A stretch of 64,000 nt of DNA from a virus (IMGVR_UViG_3300037054_000079:32110-96109); one strand, 5' to 3'. Shown: positions 7,345-14,973, counted from the stretch's first letter. Notes: generated from the letters alone by a model not told the origin. Translations and numbers: made by a program.

Positions 7345-7481
7345 TACAAATCCGCGATCATACATTCGTCAATCACAAGAGCGACGAGCAAATCTGTTGG
7401 ACGTGCGGGTTCGTAATACCGCGCGGTCTCGACGCCGCCGGGATTGTAGCGGCACGTCGCTCGATATCGGGAACGACCTGA
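7341..7481 (+). CDS. 46-residue protein with CxxC
   Basis: Begins MIQIRDHTFVNHKSDEQICW with an ATGA overlap, then TCGFVIPRGLD, giving CWTC. It may be a remnant zinc or redox motif. Short, but start and stop are tightly coupled to its neighbours. Confidence 0.5.
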   Translation: MIQIRDHTFVNHKSDEQICWTCGFVIPRGLDAAGIVAARRSISGTT

Positions 7482-7567
7482 CAATTGTCGCGCGCATAAT
7501 CGCGAGCGCCATCGGACTCGGCATCTTCATCTACGCGCTGCCGGTGAGGGTCAAGCTATGGACATGA
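7478..7567 (+). CDS. Possible 29-residue membrane peptide (CTG start)
   Basis: In frame from a CTG that overlaps the previous stop as CTGA, the peptide reads TIVARIIASAIGLGIFIYAL and then PVRVKLWT, one convincing transmembrane helix. CTG is a rare start, so translation is doubtful, but the spacing and the two membrane peptides that follow support it. Confidence 0.35.
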   Translation: MTIVARIIASAIGLGIFIYALPVRVKLWT

Positions 7568-7638
7568 AAGACAAGATCACTTACGCCATCGTCGCGGCAA
7601 TCGCGCTCGTGTTCGTAGCCATGTGGATATTCCTATGA
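7558..7638 (+). CDS. 26-residue single-pass membrane peptide
   Basis: MDMKDKITYAIVAAIALVFV and then AMWIFL, almost entirely one transmembrane helix with a short charged N-terminus. An ATG at 7564 in the same frame would overlap the previous stop as ATGA. It is one of three adjacent tiny membrane peptides. Confidence 0.45.
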   Translation: MDMKDKITYAIVAAIALVFVAMWIFL

Positions 7639-7772
7639 CCAAACTTGAAGAAGCAAATCTCCGCTGCGAAGCGATGATGCGAGCGACAGGAACCGGCGAG
7701 CTAATGGAGCGGCCACTACTTGCGCTTTTCGCGGTTCTTGCTGTAATCATAGCCTTAGCGTTTTGGCTATGA
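7635..7772 (+). CDS. 45-residue single-pass membrane protein
   Basis: An N-terminal charged helix (MTKLEEANLRCEAMMRATG) is followed by a C-terminal membrane helix (LLALFAVLAVIIALAFWL). It overlaps neighbours by ATGA on both sides. The function is unknown; small phage membrane proteins often modify the host envelope, which is only a guess here. Confidence 0.5.
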   Translation: MTKLEEANLRCEAMMRATGTGELMERPLLALFAVLAVIIALAFWL

Positions 7773-8071
7773 CCGATCTTGGCAAAGTTTGCTACAACAG
7801 TTGGGTGCGTGAAGCAGGGTTCGGCAAGGATGCGCGCGTCATGGACTACTCTAAGCTCGCAACGTACATGCAAGCACGCTGGCGCACTATAGCCCGCGAC
7901 ATCATCAAAGCAAATGAAGCCAATCACGAACAGCGCACGTCTGCGGAGTACACTAGACGTGTCCACGCCGAGGTTGCTCACATACGCAAAAAGGAAACCA
8001 CCGATGCCAAACCAACACGCACTCGCGCTAAGAAGCCGCGCCGCACTGTTTCGCGAGTGGCAAAAGTTTGA
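7769..8071 (+). CDS. Hypothetical basic protein
   Basis: 100 residues from the ATG that overlaps the preceding stop (a TTG six bases upstream is possible). The C-terminal quarter is a lysine/arginine-rich tail (TRAKKPRRTVSRVAKV). No family is recognised. Confidence 0.55.
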   Translation: MTDLGKVCYNSWVREAGFGKDARVMDYSKLATYMQARWRTIARDIIKANEANHEQRTSAEYTRRVHAEVAHIRKKETTDAKPTRTRAKKPRRTVSRVAKV

Positions 8072-8183
8072 ACTCGGCATGACGCCGCCAGCGAAGCTTG
8101 ACTTTCACGTCACGGCGGAGATATGCGACGATGCTGCAAGCGAGATCGACCGACTCGATAACACTCAGGAAGCAAGCCAATGA
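8004..8183 (+). CDS. Small hypothetical protein overlapping its neighbour
   Basis: 59 residues starting MPNQHALALRSRAALFREWQ behind AAGGAAACC. It overlaps the 3' end of the previous gene by 68 bases in another frame, unusually long for this region, but it has the better ribosome binding site. The C-terminal half (AEICDDAASEIDRL) is an acidic helix. Confidence 0.5.
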   Translation: MPNQHALALRSRAALFREWQKFELGMTPPAKLDFHVTAEICDDAASEIDRLDNTQEASQ

Positions 8184-8240
8184 CAAAATTCACTGACTTG
8201 TCTGTATGTTGAAAAGGGCTGTGAGACAGCCTATACGCGC

Positions 8241-8444
8241 ATGTATGATCGGTGCGAAAGTGGCATCACTCGATTTGAGTTGGGTGAGCAATTGCGGAGC
8301 GAGGGCTATCCGCCGGACAACCTGCAAACATATTCGCCGCGTCTCACAGACTTGGTGAAAGCAGGCCGAGCCATTATCCGGGGCAAGCGACGCGGCGATG
8401 GCCGGTGTAAACAGAACGTCTACATCGCCGACGATTGGGCCTGA
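8241..8444 (+). CDS. Winged-helix DNA-binding protein (start disturbed)
   Basis: 67 residues from this ATG. GITRFELGEQLRSEGYPPDN then TYSPRLTDLVKAGRAIIRG and NVYIADDWA fit a winged helix with recognition helix and wing. Upstream in the same frame the sequence still looks coding (YVEKGCETAYTR) but has no good start. The natural overlap start (ATG 8180) is in another frame and stops after ten codons. One indel near 8195 would join MTKFTD to this domain, so it may be frame-shifted. Confidence 0.5.
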   Translation: MYDRCESGITRFELGEQLRSEGYPPDNLQTYSPRLTDLVKAGRAIIRGKRRGDGRCKQNVYIADDWA

Positions 8445-8575
8445 CACAAGATATGGTGCAATAAGGCCAGCCGCGCCTATCGTGTCTGCGCCGCCCGAGT
8501 CAAGCACGATGTTTCCTTGACGTTTCGTGCTGGCGGTGCTACTGACACACTCGCTCAGCAACATTGTAGGTCCCC

Positions 8576-10828
8576 ATGGCCCCATCACTAGACGCGGCTC
8601 TCGATTACCTCACATGGAACCCAACTCACAAGCTTTTCCCGGTTGCTGCTGGCCTCAAGCTGCCGCCGTGCTTCGAGGGCTATCAAGCGAAAGCTTCAAG
8701 CGACCCCGAGCAAATCACGAAATGGCATACGCGGTATCCCGGCTGCTCGTGGGGCGTTGAGCCGACGAACAGCGGCATAGTTGTGCTCGATGCCGACTTG
8801 AAAGAGGGCAAGCACGGTCAAGCAACTCTCGACATGCTTGAGTTAGAGTATGGGCCGCGTCCAGCAACATCCACCGTGATAACGCCCTCCGGCGGCAAAC
8901 ATTTCCGCTTTAAGGCGACGGCGAAAGTCAAGCACCATTTCCGCATCAACGGCTTTGGCGAGCATCTCGATAGCCCACACTATACCATCATTCCGGGCTG
9001 CATCATGCGCGACGGGCGCACGTATGAATACGAGAACGATATCGAACTCGCCGACGCCCCGGATTGGTTTTTGAAACTGCCCGCGTGGTCCGCGCCCGCG
9101 CCAGCCGACCGCATGAACTCCAACGCGGAAGAACAGGTAGAGTTGGATCAGCCCGCGAATGTGAAGTGGGCTATAAACTTTTTGAAGAACGACGCGCCGG
9201 ACTCTATCGAAGGTCAGAACGGCAACAACACGACATTCAAAGTGGCATGTGAGTTGCGCAGTCACGGCGTCTCCGAGACCAACGCAAAGTCGCTGATGGA
9301 TACCTATTACAATATCTGGCCCAAGTGCGATCCGATTTGGGAAGTTGACGGTGACCTCGGACTCTACAAGATAGTCACGAACGCCTATGCCTACGCCAGT
9401 CTTGAAGCCCCCGGCGGCGCAACGGCGGAGTCTGATTTCGACGATGACCCACTTCCCCCATTGACTCCCAAAGAGAAAAAGAAAAGCGATAAGGCTGCCA
9501 AGGATAACAAAGCAAAAGCTGCTGCTGTGAGCACTCTGCCCCGGATGCTAGACCCAAGAACTTATGCCCCGGCAAAGGAAAAACTGCACGATCAGTGGGT
9601 TTGGTGCTCCACTCAAAAACAGTTCGTTCGGCGCTATGACGGACTGCTGTGGGATAAAGAACAGTTCGACTCGAATTTCAGTTATTTGTACGGGGGAAAA
9701 TCACCATACAAAGAGCTAGGGAAAACAGCGGGGAGCATCAGGCGTTTGGAGGGATTGAAGTTTGTGCCCGGACAGGCGGAGATAATGGATGGCGATATCT
9801 ATAACATCTGGCGGGAGTCCGAAATCACACCCAAGCAAGGCGACGCTACAATCTGGAATGAGCACATTGCATATCTGTTTCCCGACGACGAACAGCGAAA
9901 CCACCTTCTCAACTGGCTCGCGTGGGTCTACCGCAATCAAAAGCTGAAACCAAACCATGCGCTGCTTCTCGTGGGTGAAACACATGGCACCGGAAAGTCA
10001 TGGGTCGCGCGCGTCATGTCGCACTTGATGGGACTTAAAAATACCAAGCGCCCCAAAAACAGTTCGCTCAAGGGTGACTTCAACGGGTGGGCGCTGCAAT
10101 GCAAGTTTGCTATCATCGAAGAACTCATGCAGATCGGCAAGCGGGAAGTCGCGAACGAACTGCGTGACGTTATCACTGAGCCGACCATTGAAGTGAACAT
10201 CAAGAACGTCAAGGCTTTTGAGATCGACAACTATCTAGCGATGATGGCGATCTCAAACCATCCCGACGCACTGCCACTGGAAGAAAGCGACCGGCGGTGG
10301 CTCGTTCTCATGACGCACGCGCAAACGCGAGCGGATCACGACAGCTACTATTCCCGGCTGTTCAAGGTGCTCCACAATCCGGACGCACTCGCCGCCATTG
10401 CTGCCGAGCTTCGCGACCGAGATATTGGAAAGTACGACGCCCGCGAAAACGCGCCGATGACGCTCGCAAAGGGCGACATGATAACGTCCGGCCTCTCTGA
10501 TCTTGAACACTGGATGATGGATCACAGCGGCGAATACCCGCTTAGTGGTCGCATCATTGCTGTGGACGATGTGCTGACGGCTGTGCCCAACCATCTCTCG
10601 CGCTCGCGCCGATCCGCTGTTGGGTCAGTGCTGAAACACCGCTTTCGCGGAGTGCCACTAGGTCAACACCGACTAGCCGGTGGTGATCGAGCGATGCTGT
10701 GGGCAATCAACGGGACCGCCGCGACCAAGATCGAGGGTGTCAAATATGCGGCGCTCTATGAGCAAGATCGTAAAGATGCGGGAAGTGGCAAGAGCGTTAA
10801 CACGGCAGCCGAAGACTTTTCCAGCTAG
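8576..10828 (+). CDS. Primase-polymerase / DUF5906-type helicase
   Basis: 750 residues. Residues about 20-170 form a bifunctional primase/polymerase (prim-pol) domain: IVVLDADLKEGKHG supplies the metal-binding acid pair and STVITPSGGKHFRF the nucleotide-binding motif. A Lys/Ala-rich linker (about 290-320) leads to a superfamily 3-type helicase domain: HALLLVGETHGTGKSW is Walker A and KFAIIEELM a Walker B-like strand, followed by the sensor-type ISNHPDALPLEESDRRW. Such proteins prime and unwind phage or plasmid DNA. AGGTCCCC precedes the ATG. It is the first large gene of the replication module. Confidence 0.88.
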   Translation: MAPSLDAALDYLTWNPTHKLFPVAAGLKLPPCFEGYQAKASSDPEQITKWHTRYPGCSWGVEPTNSGIVVLDADLKEGKHGQATLDMLELEYGPRPATSTVITPSGGKHFRFKATAKVKHHFRINGFGEHLDSPHYTIIPGCIMRDGRTYEYENDIELADAPDWFLKLPAWSAPAPADRMNSNAEEQVELDQPANVKWAINFLKNDAPDSIEGQNGNNTTFKVACELRSHGVSETNAKSLMDTYYNIWPKCDPIWEVDGDLGLYKIVTNAYAYASLEAPGGATAESDFDDDPLPPLTPKEKKKSDKAAKDNKAKAAAVSTLPRMLDPRTYAPAKEKLHDQWVWCSTQKQFVRRYDGLLWDKEQFDSNFSYLYGGKSPYKELGKTAGSIRRLEGLKFVPGQAEIMDGDIYNIWRESEITPKQGDATIWNEHIAYLFPDDEQRNHLLNWLAWVYRNQKLKPNHALLLVGETHGTGKSWVARVMSHLMGLKNTKRPKNSSLKGDFNGWALQCKFAIIEELMQIGKREVANELRDVITEPTIEVNIKNVKAFEIDNYLAMMAISNHPDALPLEESDRRWLVLMTHAQTRADHDSYYSRLFKVLHNPDALAAIAAELRDRDIGKYDARENAPMTLAKGDMITSGLSDLEHWMMDHSGEYPLSGRIIAVDDVLTAVPNHLSRSRRSAVGSVLKHRFRGVPLGQHRLAGGDRAMLWAINGTAATKIEGVKYAALYEQDRKDAGSGKSVNTAAEDFSS

Positions 10829-10837
10829 GCTTGACAC

Positions 10838-11050
10838 ATGAAACTCTATGTTGCATTCATCACTCAAGGCGGCGACCGCGCTCGACACATAACCGGGCGC
10901 ACAGTCCTCAACGATACGGCAATGCCGGTTTTTGAGGCTGACATAAAGCTGATCGAGGACGAGATCGAGCGCCGCACCGGCTCCGATGTTGCCTTCATCA
11001 CTTTCATGCACCCATTAGAGGAAGATATCGACGACCCGGTATTAGCTTAA
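10838..11050 (+). CDS. Small hypothetical protein
   Basis: 70 residues, MKLYVAFITQGGDRARHITG onward, with an acidic C-terminus (EEDIDDPVLA). It lies between the primase and the SSB-like genes. No family is recognised. Confidence 0.6.
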   Translation: MKLYVAFITQGGDRARHITGRTVLNDTAMPVFEADIKLIEDEIERRTGSDVAFITFMHPLEEDIDDPVLA

Positions 11051-11070
11051 CCCACGAAAGGAAGTCTCCA

Positions 11071-11328
11071 ATGGCTAGGAATGACAAACGCATTGACTCT
11101 TACCTCGCAATCGACAGCGAGCGCGACTTTCAAGACGAGAAGTTTGCAGGCCAGCTCAATCTCTCAATCAGTGAGAACCTTCACGTTATGGAGAAGTTAC
11201 TCTCAGACGCGAAGACCAAATGGTATTATGGTGACTCGGAAGACGCGCTCAATCATGTGCGCAAGGTCGCCGCAGTTGCCACTCGGACTATGGAAGTCCA
11301 CGGTTCACCGCTTCGCAAACCGGCTTGA
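11071..11328 (+). CDS. Small hypothetical protein
   Basis: 85 residues behind AAAGGAAGTCTCC. Helical and charged, with a WYYGDSEDALNHVRKVA segment. Its position among replication genes suggests a replication accessory role, but nothing in the sequence proves it. Confidence 0.6.
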   Translation: MARNDKRIDSYLAIDSERDFQDEKFAGQLNLSISENLHVMEKLLSDAKTKWYYGDSEDALNHVRKVAAVATRTMEVHGSPLRKPA

Positions 11329-11393
11329 CAGGCGCATGCGGTGCGCGTAAAAGCGCACCACCTAACCAAAACCCAAACCAAGGAAGTCCCCAC

Positions 11394-11936
11394 ATGAGCG
11401 ATGATCCCAAAGTCAAAGCACTCGAATTGGCAATCCACGGCGGCGGCGATCATGCCCAAGTCGTCGCCCGCGCGGCTGCCTATCACTCCTACCTAACCGG
11501 CGGTAAGCTCGCGCCAGTGGCTACTACAGCAGGCAAATCCGGCACTGCACCAGCCGCGACCGGCAAGCCTGCGCCTGCTGCGACGACTGGCAAGCCCGCA
11601 CAGCAGACAGCCAAGCCCGGCGCTGCGACCGGCAAGCCCGCACAGGCGGCCAAGCCCGCTGCTAAACCTGCTGCGGCAGCGGCTCAGGCTGGAAAATACT
11701 CGATTGACCAAGTTCGCGAGATCATCAAGAAGGTCGTCGCGACCGATGGCCTTGGCAAAGAGATGGCCGTCGAACTGCTCGACACCGAGGGCGGCGTCAA
11801 GAAAATCAGCGATCTCAAGCCCGCCGATTACGACAAGGTGTATGAGGCGTGCGATGGTGCGCTTCACGGTGGCGAAGCCGGTGCGACCGGCGACGCAGGC
11901 GCGGTCGAGTTCGACGAAGACGATCCGACCGCGTAA
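11394..11936 (+). CDS. Protein with Ala/Pro/Lys repeat linker and acidic tail
   Basis: 180 residues from an ATG behind AAGGAAGTCCCC. Residues 1-35 are a helical domain; about 36-100 is a low-complexity linker of ATGKPAPAATT-like repeats; about 101-160 is a helical domain (YSIDQVREIIKKVV, KKISDLKPADYDKVYEA). The last residues are FDEDDPTA. Nearly the same end (DEDDDPTA) is found on the ssDNA-binding protein at 18247-18882, and the DNA around both stop codons is alike. An acidic tip is how single-strand binding proteins recruit partners, so this may be a replication partner. That is inference. Confidence 0.6.
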   Translation: MSDDPKVKALELAIHGGGDHAQVVARAAAYHSYLTGGKLAPVATTAGKSGTAPAATGKPAPAATTGKPAQQTAKPGAATGKPAQAAKPAAKPAAAAAQAGKYSIDQVREIIKKVVATDGLGKEMAVELLDTEGGVKKISDLKPADYDKVYEACDGALHGGEAGATGDAGAVEFDEDDPTA

Positions 11937-11942
11937 GCGGTC
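11927..11942 (+). other. Hairpin with the stop codon in a GTAA tetraloop
   Basis: GACCGC-GTAA-GCGGTC is a perfect six-pair stem whose four-base loop is of GNRA type and contains the TAA stop of the upstream gene. The same structure (five pairs) recurs at the stop of 18247-18882. Confidence 0.5.
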
Positions 11943-12111
11943 GGCCTATGCACGGTTAGGGGTCGTGTGAAACCTGAGCCGAGTCTATCCCCGCATCGCC
12001 GCAAGGCGAGAACTCGGCTTGGGACCGTCTTACTTATGGGGCGGGTCGTAATCCTCCGTGATGCGACATGCAAACCGCTCCATAAGTAAGACGGCTCACA
12101 TGGAGGTTACG
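11943..12111 (+). promoter_or_regulatory. Structured 5' leader upstream of the HIRAN gene
   Basis: Hairpin A pairs AGCCGAGT (11977-11984) with ACTCGGCT (12012-12019) and contains an inner TCGCC-GCAA-GGCGA hairpin. Hairpin B pairs 12025-12044 with 12075-12094, 20 pairs with one wobble. Its 30-base loop carries TCCTCC (12052-12057), complementary to the GGAGG (12102-12106) before the start at 12112. Such an arrangement could hide or release the ribosome binding site. It may be a cis-regulatory RNA or a small RNA; no known riboswitch class is recognised. Confidence 0.55.
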
Positions 12112-12441
12112 ATGAAAGTTTCACGACAGGTCACGATCACCGGCTCGACGTTCTACTTGAACGCGACGGCGTACATCAAGCGGCTTCGCCCCGGCGATCC
12201 GCTGATCCTCAAGCGCGAACCCGAACTCAAGTATGACCCGAACGCGGTCGCGATATACATGCCATCAGGATTTGGCGATAAGCAACTCGGCTATGTCCCG
12301 CGCGGACTCGCCGCCGAGCTTGCGCCGATTATGGACGCAGGAACGGAAGTGGCCGCTGTGCGCGCGCGCACCGCGCTCGAAGGCGTGTTGCAATTAACTT
12401 GGGATGATGGCACGCCCGAACCAGAACCGGAGGCTGCATAA
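12112..12441 (+). CDS. HIRAN domain protein
   Basis: 109 residues. ITGSTFYLNATAYIKRLRPG, KYDPNAVAIYMPSG and LGYVPRGLAAELAPIMDAG match the HIRAN fold, which in helicases binds DNA ends or damaged DNA. Here it stands alone with a Pro/Glu tail. The start at 12112 follows a strong GGAGG; earlier in-frame ATGs fall inside the leader hairpin. It is likely a DNA-processing accessory. Confidence 0.75.
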   Translation: MKVSRQVTITGSTFYLNATAYIKRLRPGDPLILKREPELKYDPNAVAIYMPSGFGDKQLGYVPRGLAAELAPIMDAGTEVAAVRARTALEGVLQLTWDDGTPEPEPEAA

Positions 12442-12442
12442 C

Positions 12443-12739
12443 ATGGCAACGAACAACAGTTCTTCTAGCGGCGGCATCGGCTTCCTTGGCCTGCTCACCA
12501 TCCTATTCATCGGACTCAAGCTCACGCACTATATTGATTGGTCGTGGTGGTGGGTCCTCGCGCCGATTTGGGGCGTGTTCGCGGTCGTGCTCGCCGTTCT
12601 CGGAGTTGGCGCGTTTGTCTATGTTCTTGGCTTGGGCGCTCCTATTACGCTCGACGCTTTTGCGAAAAGAAAGAGACGAGCGCGGCGAGATGAACTGGAT
12701 CGCTTGATAAAGGCGTCGTCAAAAGCTGACAAGCCATAA
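12443..12739 (+). CDS. Two-helix membrane protein
   Basis: 98 residues. A Ser/Gly N-terminus (NNSSSSGGIGFLGLLTILF) and the pattern IDWSWWWVLAPIWGVF are typical of a widespread small phage membrane protein (sometimes named transmembrane Fragile-X-F). Two membrane helices at about 10-27 and 34-67 are followed by a basic cytoplasmic tail. The function is unknown. Confidence 0.7.
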   Translation: MATNNSSSSGGIGFLGLLTILFIGLKLTHYIDWSWWWVLAPIWGVFAVVLAVLGVGAFVYVLGLGAPITLDAFAKRKRRARRDELDRLIKASSKADKP

Positions 12740-12846
12740 TGCCGGAAGACGAGCGCCCATGGTGGCCGGTCCCGTCCGAGGTAGTTGAGCCTAGTGGAGT
12801 CGATCACGAAGACGAAGCCGACAATGCGTACATGGAGAGTGAGTGA
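12739..12846 (+). CDS. 35-residue acidic peptide
   Basis: MPEDERPWWPVPSEVVEPSG and then an acidic tail (DHEDEADNAYMESE). The ATG overlaps the preceding stop (TAATG). Short and without known relatives; its position supports translation. Confidence 0.45.
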   Translation: MPEDERPWWPVPSEVVEPSGVDHEDEADNAYMESE

Positions 12847-12849
12847 GTC

Positions 12850-13371
12850 GTGACCACAGTTGCATACAAAGCTGGCATTATGGCGTGCGATAGTTGCTAC
12901 GCCGAAGATGAAATGCTTATCACCCGCCGCAGCAAGATCACGCGCCTTGCGTCCGGCGCACTGCTTGGCAAAGCAGGCGACTCGGATGACCGGCACGTCG
13001 AGGCGCTATTTGCCCACGTCAAAACCCCGCGCGGGATGCCGACTCGAAAACAGATTTTAGAGTTGCAGATTGACTATTATGGATTGTTCGTGCTGCCGAA
13101 GGGCCGCATCTTTCTCATAACGATCACTCCGCCCAATAAAGACAAGGGACATGATCATTGGTCCGGCGGCATCGACGAGATCGGCGAGAGCTTCTATGCT
13201 ATCGGCACAGGCGCGGCGCACGCGCTCACTGCAATGGAGTGCAATCGGTCAGCCAAGGAAGCGGTCAAGTTCGCATGCCAGCGTGACTTGAACTCACGCC
13301 CGCCGATCCATGTCGTGCCGCTCAAGAAGCCGCCACGCGCGGCGAAAGTCAAGCCGAAGCGGAGAGCATAA
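12850..13371 (+). CDS. Proteasome/HslV-like Ntn hydrolase
   Basis: 173 residues from a GTG. The N-terminus MTTVAYKAGIMACDS resembles proteasome beta-type and HslV proteins, where removal of Met exposes the catalytic threonine; a downstream aspartate (ACDS) and lysine (RRSKITRL) occupy the places of the conserved helper residues, followed by the GKAGDSDD turn. The C-terminal extension is basic. Phages carry single-gene relatives of unknown substrate. No partner unfoldase is seen. Confidence 0.7.
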   Translation: MTTVAYKAGIMACDSCYAEDEMLITRRSKITRLASGALLGKAGDSDDRHVEALFAHVKTPRGMPTRKQILELQIDYYGLFVLPKGRIFLITITPPNKDKGHDHWSGGIDEIGESFYAIGTGAAHALTAMECNRSAKEAVKFACQRDLNSRPPIHVVPLKKPPRAAKVKPKRRA

Positions 13372-13613
13372 TGCCCTTGGACTTGCCAGCCTTTTCGATC
13401 AACCCCGCAGCCGTTAAAGTCGTGGATGCGGCGTGCAGGCTTGTCGATGGTGGCGTCGGCAATTTTAGGCAGACCATGGTCGATTGGGACGCGCTCGTTA
13501 AGGCTGTTGCCAACTATCGCACCAGCCCTGATCCGAATGCTGCTAAACGTAATCGCGACGAACACGGGCCGGACATCCCGACTCAAGACCTCGATTGGAG
13601 AAGCAGACAGTGA
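13371..13613 (+). CDS. Small hypothetical protein
   Basis: 80 residues from an ATG overlapping the previous stop (TAATG). A helical N-terminal half (PAAVKVVDAACRLVDGGVGN) and an acidic, Arg-containing C-terminus. No family is recognised. Confidence 0.55.
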   Translation: MPLDLPAFSINPAAVKVVDAACRLVDGGVGNFRQTMVDWDALVKAVANYRTSPDPNAAKRNRDEHGPDIPTQDLDWRSRQ

Positions 13614-13957
13614 GCCAAATGCATCCGATGCTCGTGCCGCTCTTGAACAAGTGCGAGCCGCCTGCTCGCGTGGTCGCGTTTGCAGTCCCGACGCGCATCC
13701 TGCGCATCCTGCAAACGGACGAGGCCGGGTGTACTTTCCGAGTCGAGCAACTCGTCGAGCACGGCGGCTTTGGCGGCCCGGAGCCAAAAGGCGACTGGAA
13801 AACCCTATCGACGCACGGCAATCAAGTACCGGGGCAGTCCCTTAGTGTTGCATTCGAGGCGCTTTGGAAAGCGCAGACAAACTTGATCTATAAACTCAAG
13901 AAGCGTATGGCATCGAAATTCCCGACCGTAGCGCAGCCGAATGGGGCCGTAAAATGA
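13610..13957 (+). CDS. Hypothetical protein
   Basis: 115 residues from a GTG overlapping the previous stop (GTGA). The middle (TFRVEQLVEHGGFGGPEPKG) looks like a small beta domain, followed by a helix (FEALWKAQTNLIYKLKKRM). No family is recognised. Confidence 0.55.
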   Translation: MSQMHPMLVPLLNKCEPPARVVAFAVPTRILRILQTDEAGCTFRVEQLVEHGGFGGPEPKGDWKTLSTHGNQVPGQSLSVAFEALWKAQTNLIYKLKKRMASKFPTVAQPNGAVK

Positions 13958-14157
13958 AACGGGTCAAGACAATAATCGCGACCGATAATGGTGGCGATGT
14001 TGAACTCCACATCGCGATCAAAGTCATTGTCAAGCACCGTGCTCTCACGCGCGGCGAGAGCCGAACCTTGCTCAACAAGCTTGTCGATGATATGATGTTC
14101 AACGTCAAGAACGCGCCGTACATCGACACGAGCTATGCGGAGATGGCCCTCAAATGA
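13954..14157 (+). CDS. Small hypothetical protein
   Basis: 67 residues with an ATGA overlap at both ends. A beta segment (VELHIAIKVIVKHRALTRGE) is followed by a helix. The function is unknown. Confidence 0.55.
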   Translation: MKRVKTIIATDNGGDVELHIAIKVIVKHRALTRGESRTLLNKLVDDMMFNVKNAPYIDTSYAEMALK

Positions 14158-14390
14158 GCAAAATCAACGTGCTGCCCGGCGACGAGCCGCCAACTCCCGA
14201 AGTGCTGGCGCAGGCCATCGTCGATATTGCAGCGGGCCTGAAGAAGCTCAATGCGTCTCGACTGAAAAGCAATGCGGTCGTGCTTCTCGTGCACGAGGCC
14301 AGCGGCGTCGGCAAGCCAGCAGTGCGCGCAGTTCTCGATGCGCTTGCCACTCTCGAACAAACGTATCTGAAACCGAAAGACCGGAAATGA
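14154..14390 (+). CDS. Small hypothetical protein
   Basis: 78 residues, all-helical in appearance (PEVLAQAIVDIAAGLKKLNA, KPAVRAVLDALATLEQTYL). Coupled to both neighbours by ATGA. No family is recognised. Confidence 0.55.
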   Translation: MSKINVLPGDEPPTPEVLAQAIVDIAAGLKKLNASRLKSNAVVLLVHEASGVGKPAVRAVLDALATLEQTYLKPKDRK

Positions 14391-14620
14391 GCATCGCCAA
14401 AGTCGAGCCGGTTAGCAAAGATCGCATCGTGATCCGTATGTCCCCCGGCTATAAAGCCGTGACGTTCAAGCTTGCTGACGGCGGAGCCGAATGTGTGATA
14501 CTCGACAAGGACTCGACCGAAACAACACGGCTAGGCGTCGCGCCACCGCAGCCCGGCCACATGCTAGAGATCAATCATATTGACTACGGCGTCGAAATAG
14601 TATACCGAGCCAAACCATGA
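14387..14620 (+). CDS. Small beta-rich hypothetical protein
   Basis: 77 residues from the ATG overlapping the previous stop. Repeated beta strands (IVIRMSPGYKAVTFKLADGG, HIDYGVEIVYRAKP) suggest a small barrel-like domain. The function is unknown. Confidence 0.55.
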   Translation: MSIAKVEPVSKDRIVIRMSPGYKAVTFKLADGGAECVILDKDSTETTRLGVAPPQPGHMLEINHIDYGVEIVYRAKP

Positions 14621-14712
14621 AGCCCGAAACAATCAGTACGCTCGCGCTCGTTATTGTGGTCGTTATCATGCTGAGCGTGATCGCGCTTTTCGCGCGCGGA
14701 GTACTCGTCTAA
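14617..14712 (+). CDS. 31-residue membrane peptide
   Basis: MKPETISTLALVIVVVIMLS and then VIALFARGVLV: one membrane helix. ATGA overlap before it, TAATG overlap after it. Confidence 0.5.
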   Translation: MKPETISTLALVIVVVIMLSVIALFARGVLV

Positions 14713-14807
14713 TGCTCAGGAAATGGATTGACATCTGGCTTGAGTGGCTCGAACAGTTTCGGCGCTTGGTCGTGCCAGATAAGGATCGCGACAATGGCGT
14801 CTCGTAG
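14712..14807 (+). CDS. 31-residue Trp-rich peptide
   Basis: MLRKWIDIWLEWLEQFRRLV and a charged end (VPDKDRDNGVS). It is an amphipathic helix with Trp on one face, which could lie on a membrane or bind a partner. Coupled to the membrane peptide before it. Confidence 0.45.
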   Translation: MLRKWIDIWLEWLEQFRRLVVPDKDRDNGVS

Positions 14808-14973
14808 AGTGGAAGAATACGCCCACCAATACGGACTGTCCAACCGCCAAGCGAAGCGGCGCATGGGCGGACGCCGGTCCGAGTCCGGCGTTTTCCAGAT
14901 CGCGCGTGGCGCTGCGGTGCAGGGCACCGGCAAAAAAGGTAAGAGTGCAAAGAAAGGCGCAGGCGGAGCATGA
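14794..14973 (+). CDS. Small basic hypothetical protein
   Basis: 59 residues, MASRRVEEYAHQYGLSNRQA then RRMGGRRSESG and a Lys/Gly tail. The pattern of a short helix-turn-helix with a basic tail suggests nucleic acid binding. No family is recognised. Confidence 0.5.
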   Translation: MASRRVEEYAHQYGLSNRQAKRRMGGRRSESGVFQIARGAAVQGTGKKGKSAKKGAGGA

